Shown here piece by piece: positions 15,615 through 23,790 of a stretch of 28,485 nt of DNA. A model generated the notes under the pieces. The model worked only from the letters and a program-made list of their open reading frames with translations. It ran no database searches and was not told the DNA's origin. The first letter of the stretch is position 1. The number at the start of each line of letters is the position of its first letter. The DNA comes from CAYNLG01 sp964397995 (GTDB lineage: Bacteria; Planctomycetota; Phycisphaerae; FEN-1346): the NCBI GenBank assembly GCA_964397995.1, contig CAYNLG010000050.1, forward strand, positions 1 through 28,485, in the 5' to 3' direction. Made by a program: the position numbers and the translations under genes.

Positions 15615-18600
15615 ATGCCGTCCCCGCGGCCGATGGACGCGCGGCCCACGCACTGGCGGCACCCGGTCGACGAAGACCGCCGCCGGCGCCGCGCCTCACG
15701 CCACACCTGGCGCCGCGTCCTCGCCGTCGCCGCCGCCGTCCTGTTCCTCGGCGGCTACCTCTACTGGCGCGAGAAGACCGGTGACGAGAACGTCGAGGCC
15801 TACGCCGAAGATTACCTCGAAGCGCTCCTCGGCACCCGCGTCACCATCGACGAGGCCCACTTCGACTTCGCCGAGGGCCTGATCCTGCGCGGCATCACGG
15901 TGGACGCGCCGGCGCCGTTTACCGCGCCGCTGCTGGTGGCCGAGCGCGTCGAACTCCGCATCAACCCGGTCGCTCTGCTCCGGATGCGCCTCGACGTGGC
16001 CGAGATCCGCGTCCATCGCCCCGTCGTCGCCCTCGAACTCTGGAACGAGACGAGCTGGAACTTCCAGCAGTTCGCCCGGGCCGGCCCGACCGGGGGTCTG
16101 CCGGTGCGGCCGGTGGTGTCGCTCGAAGAGGGCACCCTCTGGGTCCGGCGCCTCCGCGACGGCACCGTCACCTACGAGCACGCCCTCCAGATCGGCGGCC
16201 TCCTCATCCCCGCCGAGGCCGACCCCGACGTCGTCCGGTTCCAGACCGACCTGACGAGCCGCGGCGGCCTCCGCCTGGCCGTCACCTCCGGCCGCCTCAG
16301 CGCCCGCACCGGCGCCCTCAGCTTCGAGGGCCGCGCCTCCAACGTCGCCCTTACCCCCGACCTCCGCGAGGGCCTCCCCCGCGAGGTCAAACAGGTCTGG
16401 GACTGGCTCGAACCCTCCGGCTCGGTCAACCTCGAGGTCCACTTCGACCCGGACGCCGGCCTCGTCGTCCGCATGATCCTCGCGGGCGTCACCTTCGCCC
16501 ACGAGATCGCCGGCGACCTCCACCGCTTCGAGAACCTCACCGGCCTGGCCGTCCTCTCCCGCGACGGCCTCGTCCTGGAGGACGTCCAGGGCGTGCTGCG
16601 CGGCACCGTCGCGGAGCCGCCGGCCGCGCCGGGCGCCGCGGCGCCCGAGGCGCGCGTCTACGACATCCCCGTCCGCCTCGCGGGCACCGTCACGGGGTTC
16701 GACGCCGACCGGCTCGGCCTCGACCTGGCGGTCCGGGCCGAGGGCATCGCCCTCCAGGACCATCGCCGCCACGCCGCCGACCTGGCCCCGCGCCTCGGCC
16801 GCCTCTACGACGATTTCGACCCCGCCGGCCGCATCGACCTCGACATCCGCGTCCGCCGCGCGCCCCGCGCCGACGCCCCCCTCGACGTCGCCGGGACCGC
16901 CCACTGCCGCGGCATCACCCTGACCTACCGCCGCTTCCCCTACACCCTGACGGAGGCCCGCGGCCGCATCGACTTCGGCCCCGACGGTTACAGCGTCCCC
17001 GACCTGGCCGGCCGCCACGGCCGGACCGCCGTCACCGTCAGCGGCGTCGTCACGAACCCGGGGCCCGACTGGGGCTGCGAGTACCACATCGTCGCCCGCG
17101 ACATGCGCCTCGACGAGGACCTCCGCCAGGCCCTCACCCCCGCCCACCGCGCCCGCTACGACCAGTTCCGCCCCGCGGGCCTCGTCGATCTGGAGGCCAC
17201 CGTCGTCCGCCGCCCCGACCGCGCCGCCCGCCTCCGCACCACCGTCACCGCCACGCTCCGAGACTGCACCGCCGCCTACGAGGGCTTCCCCTACGAGGTC
17301 CGCGGCGCCACCGGCACCGTCGTCATCGGCCCGGAGCGGACGGAGATTCGCGAGGTGCGCGGCACGCACGACCAGGCGGCCGTGGAGCTGGCGGGCACCG
17401 TCGCCTGGCAGGCCGACGGGCCCGCCACCGTCCACCTCGACGTCGCCGTGCGCGGCGTCCGGCTGGGCGGCGACCTCTTCGACGCCCTCCCGGAGGCCCA
17501 ACGCGACGCCCTCCGCACCTTCCACCTCGCCGGCCGCGCCGACGTGCGCGGCACGGTCGACTACCTGCCGCGGGCCGAGACACCCCTCGACTACGACCTG
17601 GCCGTCGACCTCCGCGGCGCCCGCATGATCTACGAAGAGTTCCCCTTCCTCGCCGAAGACGTCACCGGCACCGCCCGCGTCACCCCCGGCCGCGTCCAGC
17701 TCCAGGCCCTCCAGGGCTTCAACGCCGGCGCCGGCCTCGCCGCCACCGGATGGATCCGCCGCGAGGTCGACTCCGGCGATTACGCCATGGACCTCGACAT
17801 CACCGGCACGGACCTGCCCCTCAGCGAGGCCCTCCGCGGCGCCCTCGGCCCCGACATGCGCGCCGCCTGGAGCCACCTCAACCCCGACGGCCGCGTCGAC
17901 GTCGAGGCCCGCGTCTGGAAAGACCTCGGCGCCGACCGGCCCGTCCAGCACCACGTCTGGGTCACCGCGCGCGACCTGGCGGTCCGCTTCGACTTCTTCC
18001 CGTACCCGCTGGAGCACGTCGAGGGGCGCCTCGAGTTCACCGGCCGCGAGGTCCGCCTCCACGACGTCACCGCCCGGACCGGCCCGACGGCCTTCGCCCT
18101 CGGCGGCCGCGTCGTCTACGAGGAAGGCGGCGGGACGGCGATGGACCTGACCGTCCGGGCCGAGGGCCTCCGCCTCGGCGGGCCCCTCCGTCGCGCCGTC
18201 CCCGAGGCCGTCCGCACCGCCCTCGACCGCCTCGACCCCACCGGCCGCCTCGACCTCGCCCTCGACCGCCTCACCTACCGCCGCGACCCCGACGGCCACG
18301 CCGTCGCCGAGTGGCACGGCGAGGCCCTCCTCGACGAGGTCACGCTCGACCCCGGCGTCGAGGTCACCGACGTCGTCGGCACCCTCGGCCTCACCGGCCG
18401 CGCCGAGGGCACCCACCTCGCCCTCGACGGCGAGTTCTGGATTCAGCGCGGCCGCATCGCCGACAAGCCCGTCGACAACATGCGCCTCGTCTTCACCAAG
18501 GCCCCCGACGCCGACCAGCTCAACTTCTCCGCCATCGAGGGCGCCTTCTACGGCGGCCTCGTCGAGGGCCGCGCCGCCGTCAGCCTCCGGCCGGGCGGCG

Positions 18601-19196
18601 GCTACGCCTTCCGCCTCGCCCTCAAGGACGCCGACTTCCAGCGCCTCGCCAAACACGGCTTCGGCCTCGAAGGCGACCTCCAGGGAGGACGCCTCGAAGG
18701 CACCCTCGTGGTCCGCGGGGGCGGCCCGGGCCAGGCGCTCGACGCGCGCGGCACGCTGCACGTCTCGGGCGCCGCCCTCTACGAACTGCCCATGATCGTC
18801 CGCGTCCTCGCCGCCCTCCGCCTCCAGCCCGCCGAGCGCGCCGCCTTCCGCGAGGCCACCGTCCAGTACTACCTCCGCGCCGGCCGCGTCCTGTTCTCCG
18901 ACCTCCGCCTCGAAGGGCCCGCCCTCAGCCTCTACGGCGCCGGCACCGTCGAACCCGACGGCACTCTCGACCTCACCTTCATGACCGGCCGCAAGGACGA
19001 CCAGCCCCTCCTGGCCACCCTCTCGGAACTCCTCGAAGGCGTCCGCCGCGAGCTCGGCGTCGTCCGCGTCACCGGCACCCGCGACGCCCCCGTCGTCGAG
19101 TTCCAGACCCTCCCGGCCGTCACCGCGCCCCTCCGCGAGTTCCTTCGCCTCGTGCGCGAGGCCCGGACCGAGGTCGACGCGGAGACCGCCCCGTGA
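15615..19196 (+). CDS. AsmA/TamB-like protein with regular repeats of about 118 residues
   Basis: A 1193-aa single-span envelope protein. Residues 1-35 are basic and cytoplasmic, 36-52 form the membrane anchor, and the rest is a beta-rich periplasmic chain. The start (EDYLEALLGTRVTIDEAHFDFAEG, the family hallmark) and the end (LHVSGAALYELPMI; YLRAGRVLFSDLRLEGP) match AsmA-like/DUF3971-type proteins. A segment beginning (D/N)P(x)GRxDL recurs at residues 266, 402, 519, 637, 756 and 874. Spacings are 136 (with a Pro/Ala insert), 117, 118, 119 and 118. Each unit has a YEEFPF-like core. Such beta-groove repeats are the architecture of lipid-transfer bridges (TamB, YhdP). GGAGGG lies 8 bases before the ATG at 15615. 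It overlaps lpxH by four bases (GTGA), so a role in lipid A or phospholipid transport is inferred. Confidence 0.85.
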   Translation: MPSPRPMDARPTHWRHPVDEDRRRRRASRHTWRRVLAVAAAVLFLGGYLYWREKTGDENVEAYAEDYLEALLGTRVTIDEAHFDFAEGLILRGITVDAPAPFTAPLLVAERVELRINPVALLRMRLDVAEIRVHRPVVALELWNETSWNFQQFARAGPTGGLPVRPVVSLEEGTLWVRRLRDGTVTYEHALQIGGLLIPAEADPDVVRFQTDLTSRGGLRLAVTSGRLSARTGALSFEGRASNVALTPDLREGLPREVKQVWDWLEPSGSVNLEVHFDPDAGLVVRMILAGVTFAHEIAGDLHRFENLTGLAVLSRDGLVLEDVQGVLRGTVAEPPAAPGAAAPEARVYDIPVRLAGTVTGFDADRLGLDLAVRAEGIALQDHRRHAADLAPRLGRLYDDFDPAGRIDLDIRVRRAPRADAPLDVAGTAHCRGITLTYRRFPYTLTEARGRIDFGPDGYSVPDLAGRHGRTAVTVSGVVTNPGPDWGCEYHIVARDMRLDEDLRQALTPAHRARYDQFRPAGLVDLEATVVRRPDRAARLRTTVTATLRDCTAAYEGFPYEVRGATGTVVIGPERTEIREVRGTHDQAAVELAGTVAWQADGPATVHLDVAVRGVRLGGDLFDALPEAQRDALRTFHLAGRADVRGTVDYLPRAETPLDYDLAVDLRGARMIYEEFPFLAEDVTGTARVTPGRVQLQALQGFNAGAGLAATGWIRREVDSGDYAMDLDITGTDLPLSEALRGALGPDMRAAWSHLNPDGRVDVEARVWKDLGADRPVQHHVWVTARDLAVRFDFFPYPLEHVEGRLEFTGREVRLHDVTARTGPTAFALGGRVVYEEGGGTAMDLTVRAEGLRLGGPLRRAVPEAVRTALDRLDPTGRLDLALDRLTYRRDPDGHAVAEWHGEALLDEVTLDPGVEVTDVVGTLGLTGRAEGTHLALDGEFWIQRGRIADKPVDNMRLVFTKAPDADQLNFSAIEGAFYGGLVEGRAAVSLRPGGGYAFRLALKDADFQRLAKHGFGLEGDLQGGRLEGTLVVRGGGPGQALDARGTLHVSGAALYELPMIVRVLAALRLQPAERAAFREATVQYYLRAGRVLFSDLRLEGPALSLYGAGTVEPDGTLDLTFMTGRKDDQPLLATLSELLEGVRRELGVVRVTGTRDAPVVEFQTLPAVTAPLREFLRLVREARTEVDAETAP

Positions 19197-19960
19197 CCCG
19201 ACGCCTCTTCCTCGCCGACGTCCACTGCGGCCCCGACCACCCGGAGCGCGCCCGCTGGCTCATCGACATGCTCCGCGCCGAGACCCCGCACGCCGACGAA
19301 CTCTACCTCCTCGGCGACATCTTCGACTACTGGGTCGGCCCGAAGCAGCTCCGCGACCCCGACTGCCGCCCCGTCCTGGACGCCCTTCGCGCGGTCGTCG
19401 CGGGGGGCACCCGCGTCACCATGGTCAAGGGCAACCGCGACTTCTACCTCCGCGGGTTCGGGGCGGCCACCGGCGTCCAGGTCGCCCCCCACGGCACCTG
19501 GCACGAGGTCCCCTCCGAGTCCGGACCCGTCTACCTCGCCCACGGAGACTACCTGGAGGCTCGCGGCGACCCCGGCTTCCGCCTCCAGGAGTTCTTCCGC
19601 GGCCGCGCCGTCGAGGCCCTCTACACCCGCCTGCCCTACTGGGCCTCCCGCGCCGGCGCGCGCTTCTACCGCGGCGTCAGCGCGCGACGCGCCGAGGACC
19701 CCGCGCGGCGCGCGCGGCACGTCGGCCTGGACGAGGCGCGCCTGCGGGCCGTCTACGCGCGCGGCGTGGACGTGATCGTCTGCGGCCATGTGCATCACGC
19801 CGCCATCTGCAACCGCCGCTCGGCCGAGCCCGGCCGCCTCCTCGTCACCCTCGGCGCCTGGTTCGACGGCCCCACCTGGGCCGTCGAAGAAAGCGGCCAC
19901 TGGCGCATCGAACCGCGCCCCAGCGCGCAACACGAAGCGGACCAACCCGCCTCGGGCTGA
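19193..19960 (+). CDS. lpxH: UDP-2,3-diacylglucosamine diphosphatase (LpxH-type)
   Basis: Calcineurin-like metallophosphoesterase, 255 aa, that cleaves UDP-2,3-diacylglucosamine to lipid X in lipid A synthesis. All five metal-binding blocks are present: D9-x-H11 (ADVHCG), GDIFDYW at 41-47, GNRDF at 80-84, HGD at 117-119 and GHVHH near residue 202. GD-x-FD-x-W and GNRDF are the LpxH subfamily signature that sets it apart from other metallophosphoesterases. The start is GTG at 19193, overlapping the AsmA-like stop by four bases, which implies translational coupling. Length and motifs fit; planctomycetes generally carry lipid A genes. The tail after about residue 240 is poorly conserved. Another phosphoesterase of the same fold is possible but less likely. 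Confidence 0.85.
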   Translation: MTRRLFLADVHCGPDHPERARWLIDMLRAETPHADELYLLGDIFDYWVGPKQLRDPDCRPVLDALRAVVAGGTRVTMVKGNRDFYLRGFGAATGVQVAPHGTWHEVPSESGPVYLAHGDYLEARGDPGFRLQEFFRGRAVEALYTRLPYWASRAGARFYRGVSARRAEDPARRARHVGLDEARLRAVYARGVDVIVCGHVHHAAICNRRSAEPGRLLVTLGAWFDGPTWAVEESGHWRIEPRPSAQHEADQPASG

Positions 19961-20026
19961 TCCGCCTCGCGCCGGCTCTTGCGGACGCCGGCAGAAACCT
20001 GTATGTCAAGGGCCGCCGAAACGACT

Positions 20027-20065
20027 AAAAAAAACAGTGGCCGAACGGGGGGACTTTCGGCCACT
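20027..20065 (-). terminator. Strong intrinsic terminator on the minus strand
   Basis: On the minus strand a perfect 10-bp stem AGTGGCCGAA/TTCGGCCACT (20065-20056/20045-20036) encloses a 10-base loop and is followed by G and eight T (20034-20027). No T-run follows on the plus strand, so it serves a minus-strand transcript, yet no minus-strand gene is recognised immediately upstream. It does not serve lpxH. Confidence 0.8.
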
Positions 20066-20282
20066 GGTGTAAGACATGCGGGACCGTCCCGCATGGCATA
20101 GCCAAGTTTTTATGAAACCCATCCCAGCGCGCCTGACAAGAGAGCAAGCGCCGTGCCAAACGACGCCCACGATGAAAAAGGCCTTCACGTACCCCTCATC
20201 GGGGTTTACCCAGGGGACCACCATCGCGACACAACCCGAAAGTGGGGCAAAATCCACAGCGGCGCGGACAAATCCGCACAAT
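20036..20282 (-). ncRNA. Candidate minus-strand RNA ending at the terminator
   Basis: The 3' end is set by the terminator and preceded by a second stem, CATGCGGGAC/GTCCCGCATG (20095-20075). The 5' end is guessed from TACGAT (20294-20289), the same -10 variant as at dnaE and the GT39 gene; no -35 box is convincing. A transcript starting near 20282 would open with a small hairpin, GCGGA-UUUG-UCCGC. This gives about 250 nt. I cannot match it to a known RNA family. A small membrane protein frame overlaps it but has no stop before the terminator. Confidence 0.35.
20075..20095. repeat. Perfect palindrome, 10-bp arms
   Basis: CATGCGGGAC and GTCCCGCATG flank a single central base, ten bases from the terminator stem. 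As RNA it would form a hairpin just before the terminator. As DNA it could be an operator. Confidence 0.6.
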
Positions 20283-20430
20283 TGGGGAATCGTACCCAGA
20301 GAATAGGCACCGGCACCCAAGGATGACGCTAACGCGGAAACGATTCGCACAATGCGCAGTCGCGCGGAGGCCGGCCCGTCAGCCGGCGCGAGGTACGGCT
20401 GACACGCCCGCCGGCGGAGCGCCCCGCCGG

Positions 20431-20562
20431 AAAAAAAAGACAGAAACCGGCAAAAAAAAGACAAACGAGGCCAAATAGAGGGAAAACGGCGGCAAAAAAA
20501 AGGAAATAGGCGACGAAAAAAAGTCACAAAGTGACAAAAAAAGCCAAGAAAAAGGAAAAAAA
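20431..20562. promoter_or_regulatory. Helically phased A-tracts (predicted bent DNA) upstream of the amidohydrolase
   Basis: Runs of 3-8 A begin at about 20431, 20444, 20452, 20463, 20473, 20483, 20494, 20504, 20516, 20528, 20536, 20549 and 20556, mostly 10-12 bases apart, one helical turn. Seven of these runs are 7-8 A long, in a genome of about 70% G+C. Phased A-tracts curve DNA. The stretch ends about ten bases before the amidohydrolase start, so it could act in its promoter or as an architectural site. A small palindrome, GTCAC-AAA-GTGAC (20523-20535), sits inside. Confidence 0.6.
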
Positions 20563-20572
20563 GGGGCGCTCC

Positions 20573-21391
20573 ATGCCCACCCTCGACGTCCATACCCACG
20601 CCTTTCCCGACGCCGTCGCGGCCCATGCCATGCCGATCCTTCTATCCGAAGGCGTCTGGGAGAAGCCCACCGCCTGCTACGACGGCACCGTCGCCGGCCT
20701 CCTCGGAGCCCTCGACCGCGCCGGCATCGACCGCGCCGTCGTCTGCTCCGTCGCCACAAAGGCCGCTCAAACCCCCAAAATCAGCGACTGGAGCATGCAT
20801 ATCGCCTCCGATCGATTGCTTCCCTTCGCGAGCATCCACCCGGACTTCCCCGACCCCGAAACCGAGGCCGCCCGCCTCGCCGAAGGCGGCATCCGGGGCC
20901 TCAAGTTCCACCCCCAGTACGCCGGGGTCCCCATCGACGACCCCCGCGTCGTCCGCCTCGCCCGGGCGGCCGCCGAAAACGGCCTAAGTCTTTTGCTGCA
21001 CGCCGGTTACGATCTCGCCTACGAGCCCGACGACCTCGGCGCCCCCGTCCGCATCCGCCGCCTCCGCGAAGCCGTCCCCGACCTCCGGCTCCTCGCCGCC
21101 CACATGGGCGGCTGGCGGTGCTGGGACGATGTTCTGGAATATCTCACGGGCCTCCCCGTATACTTTGATACCAGCTACAGCCTCGGCTGGTGCGACCCCG
21201 ACCGCCTTCGGCGGCTCCTGGACGCCCATCCGATCGAGTTCATCTGCTACGGCTCCGACGCCCCTTGGGCAGACCCGCAGCGCGAGGTCGAAAAAGTCCG
21301 CAACCTGGGCCTCGGCGAAAAGGCCCTGCACGGCGTCCTGTGGGCCCATGCGCACCGGTTCCTGGGGCTTTCGCCGGATGAGGAAGTGTAG
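20573..21391 (+). CDS. Amidohydrolase-2 family metal-dependent hydrolase
   Basis: A 272-aa TIM-barrel hydrolase of the amidohydrolase-2 family, whose members include ACMSD-like decarboxylases and lactone or amide hydrolases. Metal ligands are visible: H7 and H9 in DVHTH, H143 in LLLHAG, H177 in AAHMGG and D229 in GSDAPW. GLKFHPQ (K111, H113) is the usual strand motif. The ending LGEKALHGVLWAHAHRFLGL is typical of the family. The ATG at 20573 is preferred; an in-frame GTG at 20531 would add a Lys-rich peptide read from the A-tracts. AAGG and AGGGG lie 10-20 bases upstream. It is a single gene, convergent with the DUF4340 gene 15 bases away. The substrate cannot be told from the sequence. Confidence 0.9.
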   Translation: MPTLDVHTHAFPDAVAAHAMPILLSEGVWEKPTACYDGTVAGLLGALDRAGIDRAVVCSVATKAAQTPKISDWSMHIASDRLLPFASIHPDFPDPETEAARLAEGGIRGLKFHPQYAGVPIDDPRVVRLARAAAENGLSLLLHAGYDLAYEPDDLGAPVRIRRLREAVPDLRLLAAHMGGWRCWDDVLEYLTGLPVYFDTSYSLGWCDPDRLRRLLDAHPIEFICYGSDAPWADPQREVEKVRNLGLGEKALHGVLWAHAHRFLGLSPDEEV

Positions 21392-21406
21392 CTGCTTGGC
21401 CACCCG

Positions 21407-23788
21407 TCAGCCGCCGGTCGTGACCTCGGCCTTGGCCTCAAGCGACGTCTTCGCGTCCAGCAGCGTCCGCAGGGTCGAGCCCGTGAGCAGCCCCACGCGC
21501 CCATCGCCCTTGGCCGATACATAGCGCAACGGCCGGTTCTCGACCAGTGTGGCCACCTTTTCGTCCACCTCGGCCCCCGACACGAGCACCGTCACCGCGC
21601 GGTCGGCCGTCGTCACCGTCACCCCGACCGCCGGGGCGTCCAGACCGTACGTTCCGGCGTTTTCGGCCTCGTAGGCGGCCCAACGGACCACTTTGGCCTT
21701 CGCCACCGCCTCGGCAATCGCCTCGGCCGCCTCGGCGTCCACCGTGTCCACGGGCTTCCCGTCGGAGCCCAGGCGGACCCACGCGTCGCCCTGTTTCTCG
21801 AGCTTCAGCGTCTTGCCGCCGGCCTCGACGGCAATGGACGTCACGTCGTCGGCCTTCAGATCGGATACCAGGTCTTGGGGCAGGACCTCGCCTACGAGGC
21901 GATATAGAGGGTCCGGAGCCATCTCGAAGACCATCGGCCCGCCGTTCGCGCGGCCAAGAATCGTGCCGTCTTCCTGGACCGCGAGCCGCACGGTCCGCTC
22001 GACCGTCTTGCCCTCCTCGGCCGTCTCGGTCGCCGTGATGACGACCTGGTCGAGCGCACGGCCCGGATCGGCCGCCACGTACCGCTCCGCCTTCAGGAAC
22101 AGCATTTCCCGCAGGATGTCGTCGACGGCGTCCTGGTCGGGTTCGGCCTCGATCGGCTCGACCATCCTCCAGGGCGAGTCGGCGTCCGCCCGCTCCAGCC
22201 GAATCTGCCGCTCAGGGGTCTTGACGGCCAGTTTGACGGCCTTTTCGGGCTTTACGGCAAGCACGTCGCGGTCCAGGTACGCGAGCCAGTCGCGGCCGAA
22301 GTTGTCGAGGTCGTTCTCGTTGACGCGGCCGACCCAATCCTCGCGGATATTGGTGATGACGGTCGCTTCCTGCCCCTGGACGAGGTCGAAGCCCCGCTGG
22401 CCGGCTTCGCCCTCGACCCGCAGCCGCACCCCGCGGGCCCCCGGCGGGAACGTCGGCCGCGGGTCGTCCTCCTGCAGGTAGTAGAGCACCGCAAGGCCCT
22501 TGAGCTCGTCCAGAAGGGCGTCTACGGCCGCTTTCTCAGCCTTTTGGGCCTCCCCGTCGGGGGGGGTGACGTGCCACGTGCCGTCGGTCTTCTCCAGGCG
22601 GAACGAGGCGTCTTCGTGACGGACCTCGACGGCCGTCACCCTGGCCTTGTCATAGGCCAGGGCGTGCTTGTCGCGGAGCGCCGCGACGCCCAGGTCCAGG
22701 TCCTTGAGCTTGTCGGCGACGACGCTGACGACGTGTTTGCCGCCGTCGGGCGTGCAGTAGACGGTCTCCCGCTTGAGGTCGGCCCAGGTGCCGAACTGAA
22801 GGACACGGGCGACCTCGAACGCAGGCGGCTCGGGGGCCGCCGACTCGCCCGCCGTTTCGGCCTTCTCGGCCTCGCCAGGGGCGTTTTCGGCCTCCTCGAC
22901 ATCGTCCGTGGCCCCCGCGTCAGGCGCGTCTTCAGACGCCGCCTCGGCCTTCTGCCAGAGCGTCACCGTGAGCTGCGGATCGGCCAGCCCGAAGGCCGCC
23001 AGGTCCTCCGGAGCGTCCGAGATGAACTCCTTGACGCGGACGTTCAGGGCCTCGCGGACGAGGCGGTCGGCCGCGGTCGTGTCGGCCCGGGCGCTGATCG
23101 GCTCGGTCAGCAGCCAGCGATCGCCCTCGGCCCGGACCAGCACACGGCGGCCCCGCGGGCCCTCCAGGGCCAGTTTCGCGAGCTCCGTGCGGTCCAGGTC
23201 CACCAAGCCGCGCTTCCGGTACCCTTCAATGGGGGCCTCGCACCGCTCCAGCAGTGTGTCGTCCTTGAGCAGGGGGATGCGGGTCTCACCTTCCGGGCGG
23301 ACGTAGACGCCCTCCGTGAGGGCACTGCGGCGGCCGACGTCCACGGCCACCGTCCGGGCCTCCCCGCCCTCGGGCTTGACCTCGACCCTGACGCGGTACT
23401 GGGGCGGCTCCAGGCCCAGATCGGCCGCCGAGGCCGATCCCGCTCGCTCAGGGTCCACGGCCTGCTCGTAGCGGGCGTCCAGAAGGGCCCGTGCGATGCG
23501 GCGGACCTCGTAGTCGTCGGCCGGCCACTGGACGGGCTCGGCCAGGAACCAGTCGCCGTCGTCGCCCCGTTTGAAGGCCACGCGGGGCTGGAAGCCCTCC
23601 TTTGTGCCCTTTTCGATGGCGACCGCGACCGCGTCCTCGACCGCCGGATCGCCCGCCACGAGCTCGAGCGCCTCGGCCGGGGGTTCCTCTTCCGGGGCCT
23701 CGCCGAAGATGACGTCCCGATAGACGTAGACGATGCCGGCGGCGATCAGCACCAGGATCGCCAGCACCAGGGTCGTGTGATACCGCAT
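21407..23788 (-). CDS. DUF4340 protein, five-module form
   Basis: A 793-aa membrane-anchored protein, last in the ABC operon. One N-terminal span (about 6-25, TLVLAILVLIAAGIVYVY) leads into an extracytoplasmic chain. DUF4340-type modules recur, each with a Trp strand then a helix of the form adxxaxxxllxxl. The Trps are at 80 (DWFLAEPV), 225 (RWLLTEPI), 405 (TWHVTPP), 540 (PWRMVEPIEA) and 670 (AWVRLGSDGKPV). A Glu/Ala/Pro-rich linker at about 281-325 lies between the second and third. This is longer than many family members. AGGAG lies 6 bases before the ATG, inside the end of the previous gene, and only two bases separate the genes. DUF4340 proteins accompany GldG-like ABC exporters; the biochemical role is not known. 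Confidence 0.88.
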   Translation of the reverse strand: MRYHTTLVLAILVLIAAGIVYVYRDVIFGEAPEEEPPAEALELVAGDPAVEDAVAVAIEKGTKEGFQPRVAFKRGDDGDWFLAEPVQWPADDYEVRRIARALLDARYEQAVDPERAGSASAADLGLEPPQYRVRVEVKPEGGEARTVAVDVGRRSALTEGVYVRPEGETRIPLLKDDTLLERCEAPIEGYRKRGLVDLDRTELAKLALEGPRGRRVLVRAEGDRWLLTEPISARADTTAADRLVREALNVRVKEFISDAPEDLAAFGLADPQLTVTLWQKAEAASEDAPDAGATDDVEEAENAPGEAEKAETAGESAAPEPPAFEVARVLQFGTWADLKRETVYCTPDGGKHVVSVVADKLKDLDLGVAALRDKHALAYDKARVTAVEVRHEDASFRLEKTDGTWHVTPPDGEAQKAEKAAVDALLDELKGLAVLYYLQEDDPRPTFPPGARGVRLRVEGEAGQRGFDLVQGQEATVITNIREDWVGRVNENDLDNFGRDWLAYLDRDVLAVKPEKAVKLAVKTPERQIRLERADADSPWRMVEPIEAEPDQDAVDDILREMLFLKAERYVAADPGRALDQVVITATETAEEGKTVERTVRLAVQEDGTILGRANGGPMVFEMAPDPLYRLVGEVLPQDLVSDLKADDVTSIAVEAGGKTLKLEKQGDAWVRLGSDGKPVDTVDAEAAEAIAEAVAKAKVVRWAAYEAENAGTYGLDAPAVGVTVTTADRAVTVLVSGAEVDEKVATLVENRPLRYVSAKGDGRVGLLTGSTLRTLLDAKTSLEAKAEVTTGG

Positions 23789-23790
23789 GC

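Larger units (their letters stand above)
19961..20572. other. 612-base A/T-richer island between lpxH and the amidohydrolase gene
   Basis: This stretch is visibly lower in G+C than its surroundings. From the lpxH end it holds a minus-strand terminator (20027-20065), a palindrome (20075-20095), about 190 bases with a possible minus-strand RNA, two 11-mers ATYCGCACAAT (20272-20282 and 20343-20353, one mismatch), a G+C-rich palindrome near 20411-20430, and phased A-tracts (20431-20562). A minus-strand open frame spans most of it but reads through the terminator, so I do not call it a gene. Confidence 0.6.

Noticed and set aside
15696..18761. A 1021-residue open frame antisense to the AsmA-like gene
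   Set aside because: Same artefact of high G+C third positions; the repetitive Asp/Gly/Val/Ala composition follows from the plus-strand protein.
20523..20542. Minus-strand terminator GTCAC-TTT-GTGAC plus T7
   Set aside because: A 5-bp stem with a 3-base loop is weak, and the T-runs are part of the general A-tract pattern.
20240..20562. Possible replication origin (A/T-rich block, AAATCCACA near 20250 resembling a DnaA box)
   Set aside because: Only one weak box (two mismatches), no cluster, and no dnaA, dnaN or similar origin genes nearby.
20006..20626. A 206-residue minus-strand frame with hydrophobic stretches in the A/T-richer island
   Set aside because: It reads through a strong terminator before its stop, its first part is Phe/Leu runs read from A-tracts, and no ribosome site supports any start. 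Not fully excluded for the middle part.
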